The translations under genes and the position numbers were made by a program. Positions 26,664-37,512 of a stretch of DNA of 64,000 nucleotides are shown here, one piece after another. The stretch covers positions 1,426,001 through 1,490,000 of the forward strand of contig NZ_AP022589.1 of the NCBI RefSeq assembly GCF_010731755.1, given 5' to 3'. The DNA comes from Mycolicibacter minnesotensis (GTDB lineage: Bacteria > Actinomycetota > Actinomycetes > Mycobacteriales > Mycobacteriaceae). The notes beneath the pieces are model-generated. The model ran no database searches. It was not told the origin of the DNA and was given only the letters and a program-made list of their open reading frames with translations. Position 1 is the stretch's first letter; each line of letters begins with the position of its first letter.

Positions 26664-28940
26664 ATGGACGTCGTTCTCGGTGTGGCACTCGCGTCGAGTG
26701 CGCCCGCCACCATCCACACCGTGCTGGTCTGCGGTGAAAACGGTGACGGCGTCACGCTGGAGGAGCGCAGCTACGACGTGCCGACCGAGGACACAGAGTT
26801 CGCCGCAGTCGACGCGCTGATCGCCGCCATCCTGCGGGCGCGCGACGCCGCCGACACGGCCGGGCATCACCTCACGGCGACCGGGGTGACGGTGACGGAC
26901 CCACTGGATGCGGCCGCATTGAATTCCCGGCTTTCCACCGGTGCACTGGCGAGCCTGGAGAACCTGGCACTGATCTCGCCGGTACTCGCGGCGGCAAGCC
27001 TGGCCCACAACCTGGGCCAGACGGTCGGCTGCGACCAGATGGGCCTGCTGTCCGTCGAGACGGCAACGGCAACCCTTGCCGTGGTCGACTGCACCGACGG
27101 CACCGTCACTCAGATCTTCCGCGCGCCCCTGGCCGACGGCGATGCCACCGCCGCGATCGACACCGTCGCCGATCAGCTGAATGCGGCCCAGACACACCCG
27201 GGCGGCCTTTTTCTGATCTGTTCCGACGGAGACTCGACAGCACTGCGGCCGCGGCTGGAAGAGACCATCGCTCCCGAGGTGTGCGAGCCGGCCGAGCCGC
27301 GATCGGCGCTGGCCCGCGGTGCAGCGCTGGCATCGGCGCGCCTGGTAGCGGCCAGTGTGTCCTCGGGCGAACTGGCCTATACCCAAGAACCGGCCTCGGG
27401 GGCGTTGCACCCGTCCTACTACGACATTCCCGGTTCCGAGGTCGACGAGCTGGCCTACAGCCTGGTGCCTGACGAAGAAGCGGAGGCGGCTACCGAATTC
27501 TTCGCGCCCGTCGGCCAGCCGGCCCGACGCCCGCTGCTGGTAGTGGGGGCGGCATTGGCATCGGCGGCGTTCGCCGCGGCGTCGGCGCTGATGGTGGCCA
27601 TGACCCTGGAGATCAGCCCGAATCTGGTCGCGTTGCGGCCCGATCTGGGGCGTGCCCTAGCGTTGCCCCACCGGGCTCCGAACCTGCAGGTTCCCGCCGT
27701 GGAACCGTTTGGCGGGCCACCTCCGGTGATGGGGCAGGCACCGGCGGACTCGGTTCCACTGCCGCCGTTGAGCCTCCCACCGATGCCCGAGATTGGCGGA
27801 CCGGCACCGCTCGACAGCCCAGACCCGGGACTGCCCGCCCCGATGCCCGTGGGCTCTGTTACCCCGCCGCTGTTTGTTCCCGCCCCGGTGTTCGGCCCGC
27901 CGCTACCCGGCCTGCAGCCTCCGGCCGTGCACACGCCCTCCCCGTTCATCGTGGGACCGATCCTGGCGGCCGCGCCCCGGCGCCCCGTCGTCACCGGATT
28001 GCCGGACCTGTCGTTCCTGTGGGGCGTACCGATGAAGAAACCGCCCGCCCCGCCGGTGGTCAAGCCCACTCCACCAGACGTCAAGCCCGACCCGCCGGTG
28101 GTCACTCCGAAGCCGCCGATCGAGCTGCCCGATCCCCCCGTGGTCAAACCCCAGCCGCCGGTGATCAAGCCTGAACCTCCGATCGTCAAGCCCACTCCCC
28201 CGGTGATAAAGCCCAATCCCCCTGTGGTCAAGCCGATTCCGCCGGTAATCAAACCCAATCCCCCAGTCCAACTGCCCGACCCGCCGGTCAGCGTGCCGGA
28301 TGTGCCGATCAAGCTCCCCGACCCGCCGGCCACCGTGCCCGACGTCGCGATCAAGCTCCCCGAGGCGCCCGTCCAGCTGCCCACCCCGCCTGTGGCCAAC
28401 CCCAATCCGTCGCTTCAGCTGCCCGGGCTGCCCTTGCAGCCACCGATCTCGGCACCGCCGGTCGGCCTTCCGGCGATCCCCGCACCCAGCGCGCCGACCT
28501 TCCCGGGCCTGCCGGCGATTCCAGCACCCAGTGCGCCGGTGATCCCTGCGGCACCGAGCGTGCCTGCGTTCACCCCACCGGCCTTGCCCAGCCTGCCGGC
28601 GCCCCAGGCGCCGTCCTTCCCGTCACTGCCGGCTCCCCAGGCCCCATCACTGCCGTCGTTCCCGTCACTTCCGGCTCCCCAGGCACCGGCGCTGCCGTCG
28701 ATTCCCGCACCGAGTGCGCCCTCCATGCCCAAATTGGGCGGAGGCCTGTTCGGTGGGGGCGGCAAGCCAGGAGGCATCTTCGGTGGGGGCGGAAATCCCG
28801 GCGGTGGCCTCTTCGGCGGAGGGGGTCGCGGTGGCGGTGGCCTCTTCGGTGGAGGCGGAGGCGGGGGCCTGTTCGGTGGAGGCGGAGGCGGCGGTCTCTT
28901 CGGTGGAGGCGGCCGGGGCGGCGGACTTTTCGGCCACTGA
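26664..28940 (+). CDS. DUF7159-type mycobacterial protein with Pro-rich and Gly-rich tail
   Basis: 758 residues. Residues 1-270 form an actin/ASKHA-like domain of the mycobacterial DUF7159 type (MDVVLGVALASSAPATIHTV, LLSVETATATLAVVDCTDG). One membrane helix follows near 290-312. The rest, presumably outside the membrane, is low complexity: KPxPPV repeats at about 455-560, then PALPS/PAPSAP repeats, then GLFGGGG repeats to the end. No enzyme motif is visible. The strong ribosome binding site supports the start. Proposed envelope or scaffolding role is inference. Confidence 0.85.
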   Translation: MDVVLGVALASSAPATIHTVLVCGENGDGVTLEERSYDVPTEDTEFAAVDALIAAILRARDAADTAGHHLTATGVTVTDPLDAAALNSRLSTGALASLENLALISPVLAAASLAHNLGQTVGCDQMGLLSVETATATLAVVDCTDGTVTQIFRAPLADGDATAAIDTVADQLNAAQTHPGGLFLICSDGDSTALRPRLEETIAPEVCEPAEPRSALARGAALASARLVAASVSSGELAYTQEPASGALHPSYYDIPGSEVDELAYSLVPDEEAEAATEFFAPVGQPARRPLLVVGAALASAAFAAASALMVAMTLEISPNLVALRPDLGRALALPHRAPNLQVPAVEPFGGPPPVMGQAPADSVPLPPLSLPPMPEIGGPAPLDSPDPGLPAPMPVGSVTPPLFVPAPVFGPPLPGLQPPAVHTPSPFIVGPILAAAPRRPVVTGLPDLSFLWGVPMKKPPAPPVVKPTPPDVKPDPPVVTPKPPIELPDPPVVKPQPPVIKPEPPIVKPTPPVIKPNPPVVKPIPPVIKPNPPVQLPDPPVSVPDVPIKLPDPPATVPDVAIKLPEAPVQLPTPPVANPNPSLQLPGLPLQPPISAPPVGLPAIPAPSAPTFPGLPAIPAPSAPVIPAAPSVPAFTPPALPSLPAPQAPSFPSLPAPQAPSLPSFPSLPAPQAPALPSIPAPSAPSMPKLGGGLFGGGGKPGGIFGGGGNPGGGLFGGGGRGGGGLFGGGGGGGLFGGGGGGGLFGGGGRGGGLFGH
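28057..28290. repeat. KPxPPV-coding direct repeats
   Basis: Imperfect repeats of about 24 bp (variants of CCGGTGGTCAAGCCC) encode PPVVKP and PPVIKP units in the DUF7159 protein. The repeat count probably varies among strains. Confidence 0.75.
28735..28935. repeat. GLFGGGG-coding direct repeats
   Basis: Runs of GGTGGAGGCGGAGGCGG and CTCTTCGGTGGAGG encode glycine-rich GLFGGGG units at the C-terminus of the DUF7159 protein. At least seven units can be counted. Confidence 0.8.
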
Positions 28941-28962
28941 CAGCCCGCAATCAGGGATTTCG

Positions 28963-30042
28963 TCAGGAATGCGGGGCGGCGGCCAACGCCGCGCGGAACG
29001 CCTCCAGATCCGCCTCGGTGGTGTCCAGATGCGGGGAGATCCGCAGCACGGGCGCGGTCAATTCCTCTGGCGCACGTTCCACACCCGCCGCGGTGGTGAC
29101 GATCGCGTGCTCGGCGATCAGCCATGCACGCAGTGCCGCCGGGTCGGCGTCGCCGAGCGGAGCCAAGGTGGTGATGGCACTGGGTTCGTCGGCCGGTTCC
29201 ACCACCCGCCAACCGGGCAGGTCCGCCAGCACCCGTCGGCTCAGCTCCCCGACCTCCGCCAATGCCGCGCGGACGGCCGCCGGTCCGAGCGCGAGGTGTT
29301 CGCCCACGGCGACGCAGAACCCGACCTGCGCAGCGACATTCACATCGCCGGCCTCCGGACCCGACTCGGCCAGTGCGGCCAGCTCCGGCCGAACGGCCAG
29401 CGCCCCGACCCCGCGCGGTCCAGCCAGCCACTTTCGCGATGAGGAATAGACCGCATCGGCCCCGACGGCGCAATCGATCTGACCCAATGCCTGCGCCGCG
29501 TCGACCACCAGGGGAATACCGAGTTCGCGGCAGATGTCCACCATGCCCGCCAAGGGTTGAACCAACCCGCGATGACTGCCGACCGGGGTCAGGTGAACCA
29601 GGTCTGGCGGGCCGGCACCGAGCATGACCGCCGCCTCGTCGAGCAGCAGCCGGCCGGTGTGGTCCACCGGCAGTGTCAGCCGGCGCAACCCGTGGGCCGC
29701 CATCACTGCCAGATTGGGTCCGTACTCGCCAGGCAGGCATGCCACGGTTCGACGTTGGCCGGGCCACCGGGACAGCAACAGTGCCAGTGCATTTCGCGAC
29801 CCGGTGGTGAAGACCACCTCGGCGGCCGCCATGGCCGTCAACGCCGCGAACGCCGCCCGGCCGGCCTCGAGAACCGGCGTGGCGGCTTCGGCGGCGATGT
29901 AGCCGCCGACCTCGGCCTCATGGCGGGCGTGGCGGGCGGCGGCCGCCAAAGCTGCGTAGCTCTGCCGCGAGCACGCGGCGCTGTCCAGGTGCAGTCCGGC
30001 GCCCGGCGGGCGCGCGGCTCGCCAGCAGTCGGCAAAGCTCAC
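28963..30042 (-). CDS. egtE: ergothioneine biosynthesis PLP-dependent C-S lyase EgtE
   Basis: 359 residues, fold-type I PLP enzyme of the aminotransferase class V group. The Schiff-base lysine is K204 in [12 protein letters not shown], and [10 protein letters not shown] (D181) contacts the pyridine ring in the family. EgtE cleaves hercynyl-cysteine sulfoxide to ergothioneine, pyruvate and ammonia. It is the last gene of egtABCDE; GTG 30042 overlaps the egtD stop by 4 bp. Confidence 0.94.
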   Translation of the reverse strand: MSFADCWRAARPPGAGLHLDSAACSRQSYAALAAAARHARHEAEVGGYIAAEAATPVLEAGRAAFAALTAMAAAEVVFTTGSRNALALLLSRWPGQRRTVACLPGEYGPNLAVMAAHGLRRLTLPVDHTGRLLLDEAAVMLGAGPPDLVHLTPVGSHRGLVQPLAGMVDICRELGIPLVVDAAQALGQIDCAVGADAVYSSSRKWLAGPRGVGALAVRPELAALAESGPEAGDVNVAAQVGFCVAVGEHLALGPAAVRAALAEVGELSRRVLADLPGWRVVEPADEPSAITTLAPLGDADPAALRAWLIAEHAIVTTAAGVERAPEELTAPVLRISPHLDTTEADLEAFRAALAAAPHS

Positions 30043-31022
30043 CTGAGCGCCAGCGAGAGTCCGAAATCGCCTGCTGCGTCAGTCCACCAGCGCTGCCGCC
30101 GCAGTCCCGCAGTGGCCAGCTCATCGGCCACCTGCTCCGGCCGGAACTTGCAAGACACCTCGGTCAGCATCTCTTCGCCATCGGTGAATTCGACGGTCAG
30201 GCCGAGCGCCCGGACCGTGACGCGCTGGGCCCGACGGGACCGCAACCACATCTCGATGCGTTGCTCTGCGGCATTCCACCGCGCCACATGAGCAAAGGCG
30301 TCCAGGTCGAAGTCGGCATCGAGTTCCCGGTTCACCACTGCAAGCACGTTGCGGTTGAACGCCGCGGTAACGCCGGCTGCATCGTCGTAGGCACGCACCA
30401 GCCTCCCGGTGTCCTTGACCAGATCGGTGCCCAACAGCAGGCCGTCGCCGGCGTGCATGACGGCGGCTAGGTGTGCCAGGAAGTCGGCGCGCGGGCCCGG
30501 AGTCAGATTTCCGATGGTCGAGCCCAAGAACACGAACAGCCTTCTGCCACCGTCGGGAATGTGCGTCAGATGGTGCTCGAAGTCGCCGCAGACACCTTGT
30601 ACCCGCACACCGGGATAGTCACGAGCGATCGCCTCCCCGGCCGTCTCCAGCACGCCGGCGTCCACGTCGAACGGGATGAACCGGCGCAGCGCTCCTGCGT
30701 CGCGCAATGCGTCCAACAGCATCCGGGTCTTCTCCGAGGTGCCGCTGCCGAGTTCCACCAGGGTGTCGGCCCCTGACAGCGTCGCCACCTCGGCGGAGTG
30801 CGTTCGCAGGATCTCCGCCTCGGCGCGGGTCGGGTAGTACTCGGGCAACCGGGTGATCCGGTCGAACAGATCACTACCAGCATCATCGTAGAACCATTTG
30901 GGCGGCAACGATTTCGGCTGCTGCATTAGTCCGTGCCGGACGTCATCACGCAGTGCGATACGCGCCGCGTCGGCAGCCAGGAAATTGGTGATCGAGACCG
31001 CGGCCGCCTCGGAACCCGTCAT
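30039..31022 (-). CDS. egtD: L-histidine N-alpha-methyltransferase EgtD
   Basis: 327 residues. The SAM-binding loop [15 protein letters not shown] covers about 89-103; [28 protein letters not shown] is the family signature near 41-68. EgtD trimethylates the alpha-amino group of histidine to hercynine, the first committed step of ergothioneine synthesis, in the cytosol. It lies between egtC and egtE, overlapping each by 4 bp. Confidence 0.97.
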   Translation of the reverse strand: MTGSEAAAVSITNFLAADAARIALRDDVRHGLMQQPKSLPPKWFYDDAGSDLFDRITRLPEYYPTRAEAEILRTHSAEVATLSGADTLVELGSGTSEKTRMLLDALRDAGALRRFIPFDVDAGVLETAGEAIARDYPGVRVQGVCGDFEHHLTHIPDGGRRLFVFLGSTIGNLTPGPRADFLAHLAAVMHAGDGLLLGTDLVKDTGRLVRAYDDAAGVTAAFNRNVLAVVNRELDADFDLDAFAHVARWNAAEQRIEMWLRSRRAQRVTVRALGLTVEFTDGEEMLTEVSCKFRPEQVADELATAGLRRQRWWTDAAGDFGLSLALR

Positions 31023-31711
31023 CGTGTCGCACCCAACGCCGTGACCCGCACCTCGCCGTCGCGCACCTCGACCAGGTGCCGGTCGGGGATGTCGACCCAG
31101 CGTGGGTCCTCGTCGTAGGGTTCACTGGCCAGCACCACGCCGTCTGATCCGTGCAACATCGACAAGGTATCCCCCCAGGTGGTCGCCACCATCTGTGCAC
31201 CGTTGGCCGCCAGGATGTTCAGCCGGGCTTTCGGGTCAGCGGCGCCGATCTCGACGATGACCTCCGCCAACGACTCCACTCCGCGAGCGAAGATCGCTGC
31301 TGCCAGGATCGCGCTGTCGCAGACGGATTCGGCCGCCGCGGTAGTGGGCAACACCGCACGGTTCACCACGCCATTGTGCGACAGCAGCCAGTCGCCGTCG
31401 GTGAAGGGCGCCGTGGCGCTGGCCTCGATGGGCATCCCGACGGTGGCCGAGCGCACCGCGGCCACCACACAGTGGCTGGCGAGCACCGGGGCGATCGAGG
31501 CGAACGAGGCATCCCCCCACAACGGTGCCGCACTGCGCCACCGTCGCGGCAGCGCGCCGTCGAAAAAGCCTGCGCCCCAACCGTCGGCGTTGAGCAGACC
31601 ATGCTGCTGTCGGCGCGGCGCATAGGACTGCACCAGCAGGGAATGCGACGGATCGAGCATCAACTCCGCCACTGATCGCGGTCTGCCCAACCAGCCCAGG
31701 TGCCGACACAT
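31019..31711 (-). CDS. egtC: ergothioneine biosynthesis amidohydrolase EgtC
   Basis: 230 residues from ATG 31711, which places the N-terminal nucleophile cysteine at position 2 (MCRHLGWLG), as required for class II glutamine amidotransferase-type hydrolases. Other motifs are [10 protein letters not shown] and LLSHNGVVN. EgtC removes the glutamate from gamma-glutamyl-hercynylcysteine sulfoxide. A much longer open frame runs upstream through egtB but would bury the nucleophile. It overlaps egtB by one base (TGATG). Confidence 0.96.
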   Translation of the reverse strand: MCRHLGWLGRPRSVAELMLDPSHSLLVQSYAPRRQQHGLLNADGWGAGFFDGALPRRWRSAAPLWGDASFASIAPVLASHCVVAAVRSATVGMPIEASATAPFTDGDWLLSHNGVVNRAVLPTTAAAESVCDSAILAAAIFARGVESLAEVIVEIGAADPKARLNILAANGAQMVATTWGDTLSMLHGSDGVVLASEPYDEDPRWVDIPDRHLVEVRDGEVRVTALGATR

Positions 31712-33000
31712 CAGACGTCCCAGGCCAGCCGCACACCGGCAAAGATCTGCCGCCGGTAAGGATGGTCCCAATTGCGAAAACTCGGACGCAAGATCTCGCG
31801 CGCGACCGCCCATGATCCGCCGCGCAGCACCCGGTAGTCGCCGTCGAAGAACGGCTCTGAATAGCGTTGGTAGATCATCGGGTGAAATCCCGGCCACGGC
31901 CGAAGCGGTGAACTGGTCCACTCCCACACGTCGCCGAGCAGCTGTTGGGCCCCATAGGCCGACGCCCCGCCCGGGTAGGCGCCGATAGGAGCCGGGCGCA
32001 GGGCGGCACCGTCGAGATTGGCCAGCTGGGGCGACACCTGCGCGCTGCCCCAGGGATAGCGGCGGCGCGCCCCGAGAGCTGGGTCCCAGGCGCAGGCCTT
32101 CTCCCATTCGATCTCGGTAGGTAGGCGGGCCCCGGCCCAGGCGGCGTACGCCTGGGCCTCGAAATAACTGACGTGCTGCACCGGTTCATCGTCGGGAAGC
32201 TCCTCGACGCAACCGAACCGCACCCGGGACCGGTGGTCGGGGCCCCAGAATTCCGGCGCGCTCAGGCCGGCCTGCAGGCAGTGGCGCCAACCGCGTTCGC
32301 TCCACCACCGAGGTTGCCGGTAGCCACCGTCATCGATGAATGCCCGCCATTCACGGTTGGTCACCGGTACCCGGCCGATCCGGAAAGTCGCCACGTCGAC
32401 GCAGTGCGCCGGGCGTTCGTTGTCCAGCGCGAAGGGCTCATCGGCGGCGTTGACGCCCAGCACGAACTCACCTCCCGGCACCAGGACCGAGGTTCCCGCC
32501 AGATCGGACCGGCCGGCGGGCAGTGGGGAACCCGTGCCGAGCAGGGGCGGGCCGGCTCGCAGATTCAACGCCTGCAGCATGGTCTCGTCGTGCTGATGTT
32601 CGTGACTGAGCACCAGGCCGAACACGAACCCTTCCGCCGACCCGTCGGCATCACCGGGCAGGTTCTCCAATTGGTCGTAAACCCTGGAACGCACGGTCGC
32701 GCAGTATTTTCTGGCCTGCTCGGGCGTCAGCAGGGGCAGGTCGACGCGGCTGGCCCGGGGGTGTGTGAAGGCGTCGTAGAGGCCTTCGACGTCGGCGGGC
32801 AGCATGCCGGGCCGGTCCGGGTCGCCCCCGCGTAACAGCCATAGCTCCTCCTGCTGACCGATATGGGCGAGATCCCACACCAGTGGGCTCATCAGGGGGT
32901 CGTACTGGCGGTGCAACTCGACGTCATCGAAATTCACGAGCGCCAACGTGCGGTCGCGCGCCCGGGTGAGGTCACGGGCCAGAATTGCGGCGGTGGTCAT
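31711..33000 (-). CDS. egtB: ergothioneine biosynthesis sulfoxide synthase EgtB
   Basis: 429 residues. The N-terminal DinB-like domain supplies the iron ligands: H46 in [15 protein letters not shown] and H133/H137 in SHEHQHDET (HxxxHxE). The C-terminal FGE-sulfatase-like domain includes [17 protein letters not shown] and ends RLAWDV. It is the non-haem iron enzyme that joins gamma-glutamylcysteine and hercynine with oxygen to the sulfoxide. It overlaps egtA by 4 bp and egtC by 1 bp. Confidence 0.97.
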   Translation of the reverse strand: MTTAAILARDLTRARDRTLALVNFDDVELHRQYDPLMSPLVWDLAHIGQQEELWLLRGGDPDRPGMLPADVEGLYDAFTHPRASRVDLPLLTPEQARKYCATVRSRVYDQLENLPGDADGSAEGFVFGLVLSHEHQHDETMLQALNLRAGPPLLGTGSPLPAGRSDLAGTSVLVPGGEFVLGVNAADEPFALDNERPAHCVDVATFRIGRVPVTNREWRAFIDDGGYRQPRWWSERGWRHCLQAGLSAPEFWGPDHRSRVRFGCVEELPDDEPVQHVSYFEAQAYAAWAGARLPTEIEWEKACAWDPALGARRRYPWGSAQVSPQLANLDGAALRPAPIGAYPGGASAYGAQQLLGDVWEWTSSPLRPWPGFHPMIYQRYSEPFFDGDYRVLRGGSWAVAREILRPSFRNWDHPYRRQIFAGVRLAWDV

Positions 33001-34283
33001 GACAGTCTGCGCGCCAATCGCGTCACCATCGCCGCGGCACCGGTCCGGGTCGCCTCGTCGGCGACATCGTCGGCTGGGCAGCGGCCCCGTTCGACCATGC
33101 CCACCAACCTGTCCATCCCGTCACGCAGGGATGCCGGCGCCCGCTCGGCGACCAGCCGCACGCAGCGCCTGGCCGCGGTATGCAATCGCGGCTCGGCCAG
33201 GCCGACACGGGCCGCCACATCCCAGGCCGTCGCGACGGGTTCGACAGCCTCGGCGGCTCCGCCGGCGGCGACCGGATCGTCGAGCAGGGTCGTGAGCATG
33301 AACACCAGTGCCGGCCACAGTGTGTCGTCGACGCTGTCGAGGTAGCGGATCTCCAGCCAGCCGCGCGGGCGCACCGGCGGAAACAAGGTGGTGAGGTGGT
33401 AGTCGAGGTCCGCGATACCGGCACGGCGGCCGCCAAGGCACACCCGCCCGTCGGCCCAGTCGGCGAACGGCACATAGCGGCTGACCGGAATGGCTTCCGG
33501 CGTGTGCACCAACATGACCGGCGCCTTGAGTGCATAGCGCGCCCAGTCGGTGGCGGGGTCGGTGCCGTCCAGACCGAGGACGGGACCGCAGCGCGCCGAG
33601 TCCAATCGGCTCCATACCCGTTGCCGGGTCGAGCGCCATCCGGAGAACTCCCCAGACAGCAGTGGGGAATTCGCGGCGATCGCCACCATCGTCGGGCCCA
33701 AAGCGTGCGCCAGCCGGACCCGGTCCGCCCAGCCCGGCCGGGCACCGGCGTCCAGGTTCAGCTGAACCGACGCGGTGGCGGTCATCATGGCCGCGCCCGC
33801 CGAACCGGTGTGGCTGGCGGCGAAGAACTGTTCCATTGCGGCATAGCGTTCGCCGGGATTGATCCGCTGCGTTGGCCGCAATGGGTCGGCGCCCAGCTGC
33901 ACCAGCCCCAGTCCGGCTTCGGCGAATGTCGCCCGCAACACCGCCTGATCGGCGGCCATCGCCTCGATGGCGGTAAGGGCACCCGTCAGCGGCGGTCCGG
34001 AGAGCTCCACAGCGCCACCGGGTTCGACGGTGACGACGCTGCGGCCTGGCAACGCAGGCAGCGCCCGCAGCACGTCACCGATCTCCGCCCACCCGGGGCG
34101 GCGGTGTGGGTCGGCCGGGTCGAAACAGTGCGCTTCGATTTCCAGGCCGACACGGCCGTGCGGCGCATCGGTGAGACAGCGTTCGGCGATGTAGTCGGCG
34201 GCTTGGGCGGCACCGGACAGTTCGGGGCCACCAAGACAGGACTCATCTCCGCGGGACAGTTGCGCCGCCGCGGCGAACCCCAT
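32997..34283 (-). CDS. egtA: glutamate-cysteine ligase EgtA
   Basis: 428 residues, GCS2-type ligase: [12 protein letters not shown] near 46-57, [15 protein letters not shown] near 84-98, and SVQLNLDAG. It makes gamma-glutamylcysteine, the thiol donor for EgtB. It is the first gene of the operon. ATG 34283 follows GGAGGGG at proper spacing. The promoter must lie in the 64 bp before the next gene or further upstream, and no -10 near the start stands out. Confidence 0.95.
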   Translation of the reverse strand: MGFAAAAQLSRGDESCLGGPELSGAAQAADYIAERCLTDAPHGRVGLEIEAHCFDPADPHRRPGWAEIGDVLRALPALPGRSVVTVEPGGAVELSGPPLTGALTAIEAMAADQAVLRATFAEAGLGLVQLGADPLRPTQRINPGERYAAMEQFFAASHTGSAGAAMMTATASVQLNLDAGARPGWADRVRLAHALGPTMVAIAANSPLLSGEFSGWRSTRQRVWSRLDSARCGPVLGLDGTDPATDWARYALKAPVMLVHTPEAIPVSRYVPFADWADGRVCLGGRRAGIADLDYHLTTLFPPVRPRGWLEIRYLDSVDDTLWPALVFMLTTLLDDPVAAGGAAEAVEPVATAWDVAARVGLAEPRLHTAARRCVRLVAERAPASLRDGMDRLVGMVERGRCPADDVADEATRTGAAAMVTRLARRLS

Positions 34284-34347
34284 ATCAACCCCTCCGCCCG
34301 TCGATCTTCCCGACGCTACCCGAGAGGTAGGACAAGAAGTCCGAAGT

Positions 34348-35004
34348 TCACTGTCCCAGGGAGTTCTGCATCGCCCCTGCCAGAACGTTCACCGCCGGTC
34401 CGGCGTTACCGGACTGACAGACCTTGGCCTGCAACACCACGTTGGCCCGCAGTCGGGTCTGGTTGAAACAGCGCCGGTCGGTGCCGGCTTCCTGCTTGGT
34501 CCAGGCCGCGTCGTGCGCCGCGGCCGGCCCGCCGCTGAACTCCCAGACCTGGGTGACTCCGTTGTCCAGATGCATCGCGGTGGTCCGTCCCGAACAGGCG
34601 ACCGTCCGGTCGACGACGCGACGGAAGGCCGCGGTGGCGGCCTCTGGCGTGGCAAACACCCCCACCGCCTGCTTGACGAAATGGCCCTGGTCATTGGCCG
34701 CGGTCTGGGTGACGGCGCTGTTGAACGACGCCAGATCAGCGTCATTGAAGACCTCGGGAAGGCCGATGTCGGCCCAGTTGTTGCATGCCGGGTCGTCGAC
34801 CCAGAACGCCTGGAACGGTTCGCCCGAAACGGCCTCGAAACCCATCGGGGCACCGACGATGTTGCCCACTGAACCCTTGGGCAACACCGCGTAGGACACC
34901 ACGCCCGGTTCCGACGGTCCCGCTGCAGCGATCGGGACTGCCGCCGCGCCGGCAGCGCCCATGCCCAGCAACAGAATTGCGGCGGCTCGCCGGCCTTCAG
35001 GCAA
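34348..35004 (-). CDS. exported PknH-like sensor-domain protein (Rv3705c-like)
   Basis: 218 residues from TTG 35004; an ATG 14 codons later is an alternative. The hydrophobic alanine-rich start ([20 protein letters not shown]) looks like a signal peptide. The mature part resembles the PknH extracellular sensor domain: [13 protein letters not shown], a paired VACSGRT and RRCFNQ/KVCQSG set of cysteines likely forming disulphides, and [16 protein letters not shown]. Ligand unknown. The start overlaps the end of the catalase gene by 8 bp, so the two are co-transcribed. Confidence 0.85.
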   Translation of the reverse strand: MPEGRRAAAILLLGMGAAGAAAVPIAAAGPSEPGVVSYAVLPKGSVGNIVGAPMGFEAVSGEPFQAFWVDDPACNNWADIGLPEVFNDADLASFNSAVTQTAANDQGHFVKQAVGVFATPEAATAAFRRVVDRTVACSGRTTAMHLDNGVTQVWEFSGGPAAAHDAAWTKQEAGTDRRCFNQTRLRANVVLQAKVCQSGNAGPAVNVLAGAMQNSLGQ

Positions 35005-36445
35005 GGTTAGCTCGCACCCCGGCCTCCACCGCGCTGCCCAGATCGGGGTCGATGTTGCGCCAGTATTCGAACACCCGCGAGAGCACCGGTTCGGTCACGC
35101 CTGCGGACACATGCCCGATGATGTTGGAGGCCAGCCGTTTCCGCGCATCGTCATCGAGAACGTCCCGGACCAGGGTTCGGGCCTGACTGAAGTCGTCGTC
35201 GTCTTCGCGCAGGGTGTAGGCGGCGCGCACCATGTCACCGTCGGCATGCCAGCGCACCTCGGCAGCACGGGCGGGGTCAGCCTTGGGCCCACCCATCGAG
35301 TTCGGCGCGTACACCGGGTCCGTCGCGTTGACGAACCGCATGGCACCGTCCTTGGAATAGCTGTGCACCTCGGACTTCGGTGCATTGACCGGCAATTGGC
35401 TGTAATTGGTGCCGATCCGGGCCCGGTGCGCGTCGGCGTAGGAGAACCCCCGGGCCAGCAACATCTTGTCCGGGCTCAGACCGGTTCCGGGCACCATATT
35501 GTTGGGCTGGAACGCCGCCTGCTCGATCTCGCTGTGATAGTCGCTGACATTGCGATCCAAGGTCAGCTTGCCGACGTCGATCAGCGGGTAGTCGCCATGC
35601 GGCCACACCTTGGTGAGGTCAAAGGGGTTGTAACGGTATGTCTTTGCCTCATCGAACGGCATGATCTGCATCTTGAGCGTCCAACTCGGGAACTCACCGC
35701 GTTCGATCGACTGGTAGAGATCGCGCTGGTGATAGTCGGCATCCGCCCCGGCCAACCGGTCAGCTTCGTCCTGAGTGAGGAAATCGACGCCCTGGTCGCT
35801 GATGAAGTGGTACTTCACCCAGAAGATCTCACCGGCCGCATTGATCCAGCTATAGGTATGGCTGGAATAGCCGTTCATCTGGCGCCACGATTTCGGAATG
35901 CCCCGATCCCCCATCAGCCAGGTCACCTGGTGGGCCGACTCCGGCGTGAGACTCCAGAAATCCCACTGCATGTTGTGGTCACGCAGGTTGCTCGCCGCGC
36001 GGCGCTTCTGGGAGCGGATGAAGTGCTGGAACTTCAGCGGGTCACGCATGAAGAAGACCGGGGTGTTGTTGCCCACCAGGTCGAAGTTGCCCTCGGAGGT
36101 GTAGAACTTCGTCGCGAAGCCGCGGGGGTCCCGCCAGGTGTCGGGGCTACCCCGCTCGCCGGCGACGGTGGAGAATCTCGTCAGGGTCTCGGTCTTGGCG
36201 CCGGGGGCAAAGACTGCGGCTCTGGTGTATCTGGTGACGTCTGCGGTGACTTCGAAGTGGCCGAATGCCCCGCCACCTTTGGCGTGCGGCTGACGTTCGG
36301 GGGTTCGCTCCCGGTTGAACATCGCCATCTGCTCGATCAGGTAGTGATCCTGCAGCAGAAGTGGGCCATCGGGTCCGACTGTCAGCGACTCGCCGTCGCT
36401 GGGTGCGGGGATCCCGGCATCGGTAGTGGTGTAGCGCTCGGTCAT
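34997..36445 (-). CDS. katA: monofunctional haem catalase
   Basis: 482 residues from ATG 36445, which has AGGAGA 10 nt upstream; a start at 36469 is also open. Distal catalytic H54 ([12 protein letters not shown]) and N127 ([11 protein letters not shown]), proximal haem-ligand Y336 in [15 protein letters not shown], and [22 protein letters not shown] all fit small-subunit (clade 3) catalases. It converts hydrogen peroxide to water and oxygen. M. tuberculosis has only the unrelated KatG at this role, so this gene is an addition to the Rv3705c-Rv3705A region. Confidence 0.96.
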   Translation of the reverse strand: MTERYTTTDAGIPAPSDGESLTVGPDGPLLLQDHYLIEQMAMFNRERTPERQPHAKGGGAFGHFEVTADVTRYTRAAVFAPGAKTETLTRFSTVAGERGSPDTWRDPRGFATKFYTSEGNFDLVGNNTPVFFMRDPLKFQHFIRSQKRRAASNLRDHNMQWDFWSLTPESAHQVTWLMGDRGIPKSWRQMNGYSSHTYSWINAAGEIFWVKYHFISDQGVDFLTQDEADRLAGADADYHQRDLYQSIERGEFPSWTLKMQIMPFDEAKTYRYNPFDLTKVWPHGDYPLIDVGKLTLDRNVSDYHSEIEQAAFQPNNMVPGTGLSPDKMLLARGFSYADAHRARIGTNYSQLPVNAPKSEVHSYSKDGAMRFVNATDPVYAPNSMGGPKADPARAAEVRWHADGDMVRAAYTLREDDDDFSQARTLVRDVLDDDARKRLASNIIGHVSAGVTEPVLSRVFEYWRNIDPDLGSAVEAGVRANLA

Positions 36446-36504
36446 CTCACTGTCTCCTCTTGCGGTCAAGAGCTCGTGTCTTCGCAGCGCTGGCTCGTGC
36501 GGAA

Positions 36505-36867
36505 TCAGCGTCGCGGCGGAGGTGGCGCGGGTGTTCCGGCGGGACCGCCGGGACCACCAGGAGCATTACCCGGACCGGCCGGCCTGAAACCCGGCCATTC
36601 CGGTTCCTCACCGGGGCCGAAGCCGGGCCCGGCAGGACCGAAGCCGGGACCCATCATGGGACCGTGGTGCATCATGCACGGACCGCGATGGTGCCCGTAC
36701 CAACCGCCACCGCTGAGGTAGGCACCGGTGCCGAAGATGACGGCAGCGACGAAGACGGTTCCGGCGACGATCACCACCCACGCCGCGGCCTGGTAGAGCC
36801 GGTTGGGCGGTGGCGGCGATGAAAGAGAAGGCAGAGACGGAGGGGGATTGATTGGCGGCTCGCTCAT
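36505..36867 (-). CDS. small Pro/Gly/Met-rich membrane protein (Rv3705A/3706c-like)
   Basis: 120 residues: a Pro/Ser-rich head, one membrane helix (about 27-50, [20 protein letters not shown]), then [17 protein letters not shown] and a Gly/Pro-rich tail. The His/Met/Cys cluster after the helix could bind metal such as copper, which is inference. It is a paralogue of the next minus-strand gene. It lies just upstream of katA on the same strand (60 bp). Confidence 0.8.
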   Translation of the reverse strand: MSEPPINPPPSLPSLSSPPPPNRLYQAAAWVVIVAGTVFVAAVIFGTGAYLSGGGWYGHHRGPCMMHHGPMMGPGFGPAGPGFGPGEEPEWPGFRPAGPGNAPGGPGGPAGTPAPPPPRR

Positions 36868-36948
36868 ACCGATCCATCATGCCGCAGAACGTCGCCGGCC
36901 GTCGCCCCTTCTCTCCAGGGCGACGGCCGGTGTTCGTGAGCTGCCAGG

Positions 36949-37284
36949 CTACCGGCCCGGTGTGGGCGGCGGGGCCTGAGTCGTGACCGAGGGGGGTAGG
37001 TCCTCGGGTCCCGACCGGTCTGGTCCCGGCCACATGGGCCCGGGTCCGCGGTGGTGGGCTTTGTGGAACATCGCGTGCTGGCCGTGGTGTCCGTGGTGTC
37101 CAAGGCAGTGCTGCCCTCGGAAGCCGCCGTGACTGGCCCAGACGCCGGCGAAGAAGATCGACGACACGATGAAGACGATCCCGGCGACGATGACGACCCA
37201 GGCGGCGAACCGGTAGAGCCAGTAGGGCTTGGGCTCTCCCGGCGGTGCGGGCGGGGTGGTGGTGATGTCAGGTGTTTCGGTCAT
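36949..37284 (-). CDS. small His-rich membrane protein, paralogue of the neighbour
   Basis: 111 residues with the same plan: Pro-rich head, helix [21 protein letters not shown] (about 27-47), then a histidine-rich segment HCLGHHGHHGQHAMFHKAHH and a Pro-rich tail. WVVIVAG is shared exactly with the neighbour, indicating tandem duplication. The His stretch suggests metal binding at the outer face; no experimental family function is known to me. Confidence 0.8.
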   Translation of the reverse strand: MTETPDITTTPPAPPGEPKPYWLYRFAAWVVIVAGIVFIVSSIFFAGVWASHGGFRGQHCLGHHGHHGQHAMFHKAHHRGPGPMWPGPDRSGPEDLPPSVTTQAPPPTPGR

Positions 37285-37512
37285 GCAGCGATCCTGCCTG
37301 GGTAAACACCAGGCACCGCTAGGCCTTGGCTATGGGTCAGCTATGAGCCTGCGCCGCAGGGACCCGCCGACGCGCCCCTGGGCAAACCCCTGCACCTAGA
37401 AATAGTTTCAGAAAGTCCAGGGGAAACCCTGTATCGCCGCAACGGTGTGCGGCCCTACTCTCAGGCCTACCACCAGCCGCTAGGGGCGGTGACCAGCAGG
37501 GGAGGTCGAGCA

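Noticed and set aside
31711..32107. Extension of egtC upstream to 32107
   Set aside because: It would bury the required N-terminal cysteine nucleophile and overlaps egtB throughout.
33180..34466. 428-codon plus-strand frame over egtA
   Set aside because: Antisense to egtA with no recognisable motif.
36460..36822. Plus-strand frame over the small membrane protein gene
   Set aside because: Antisense to a gene with a clear membrane helix and a paralogue next to it.
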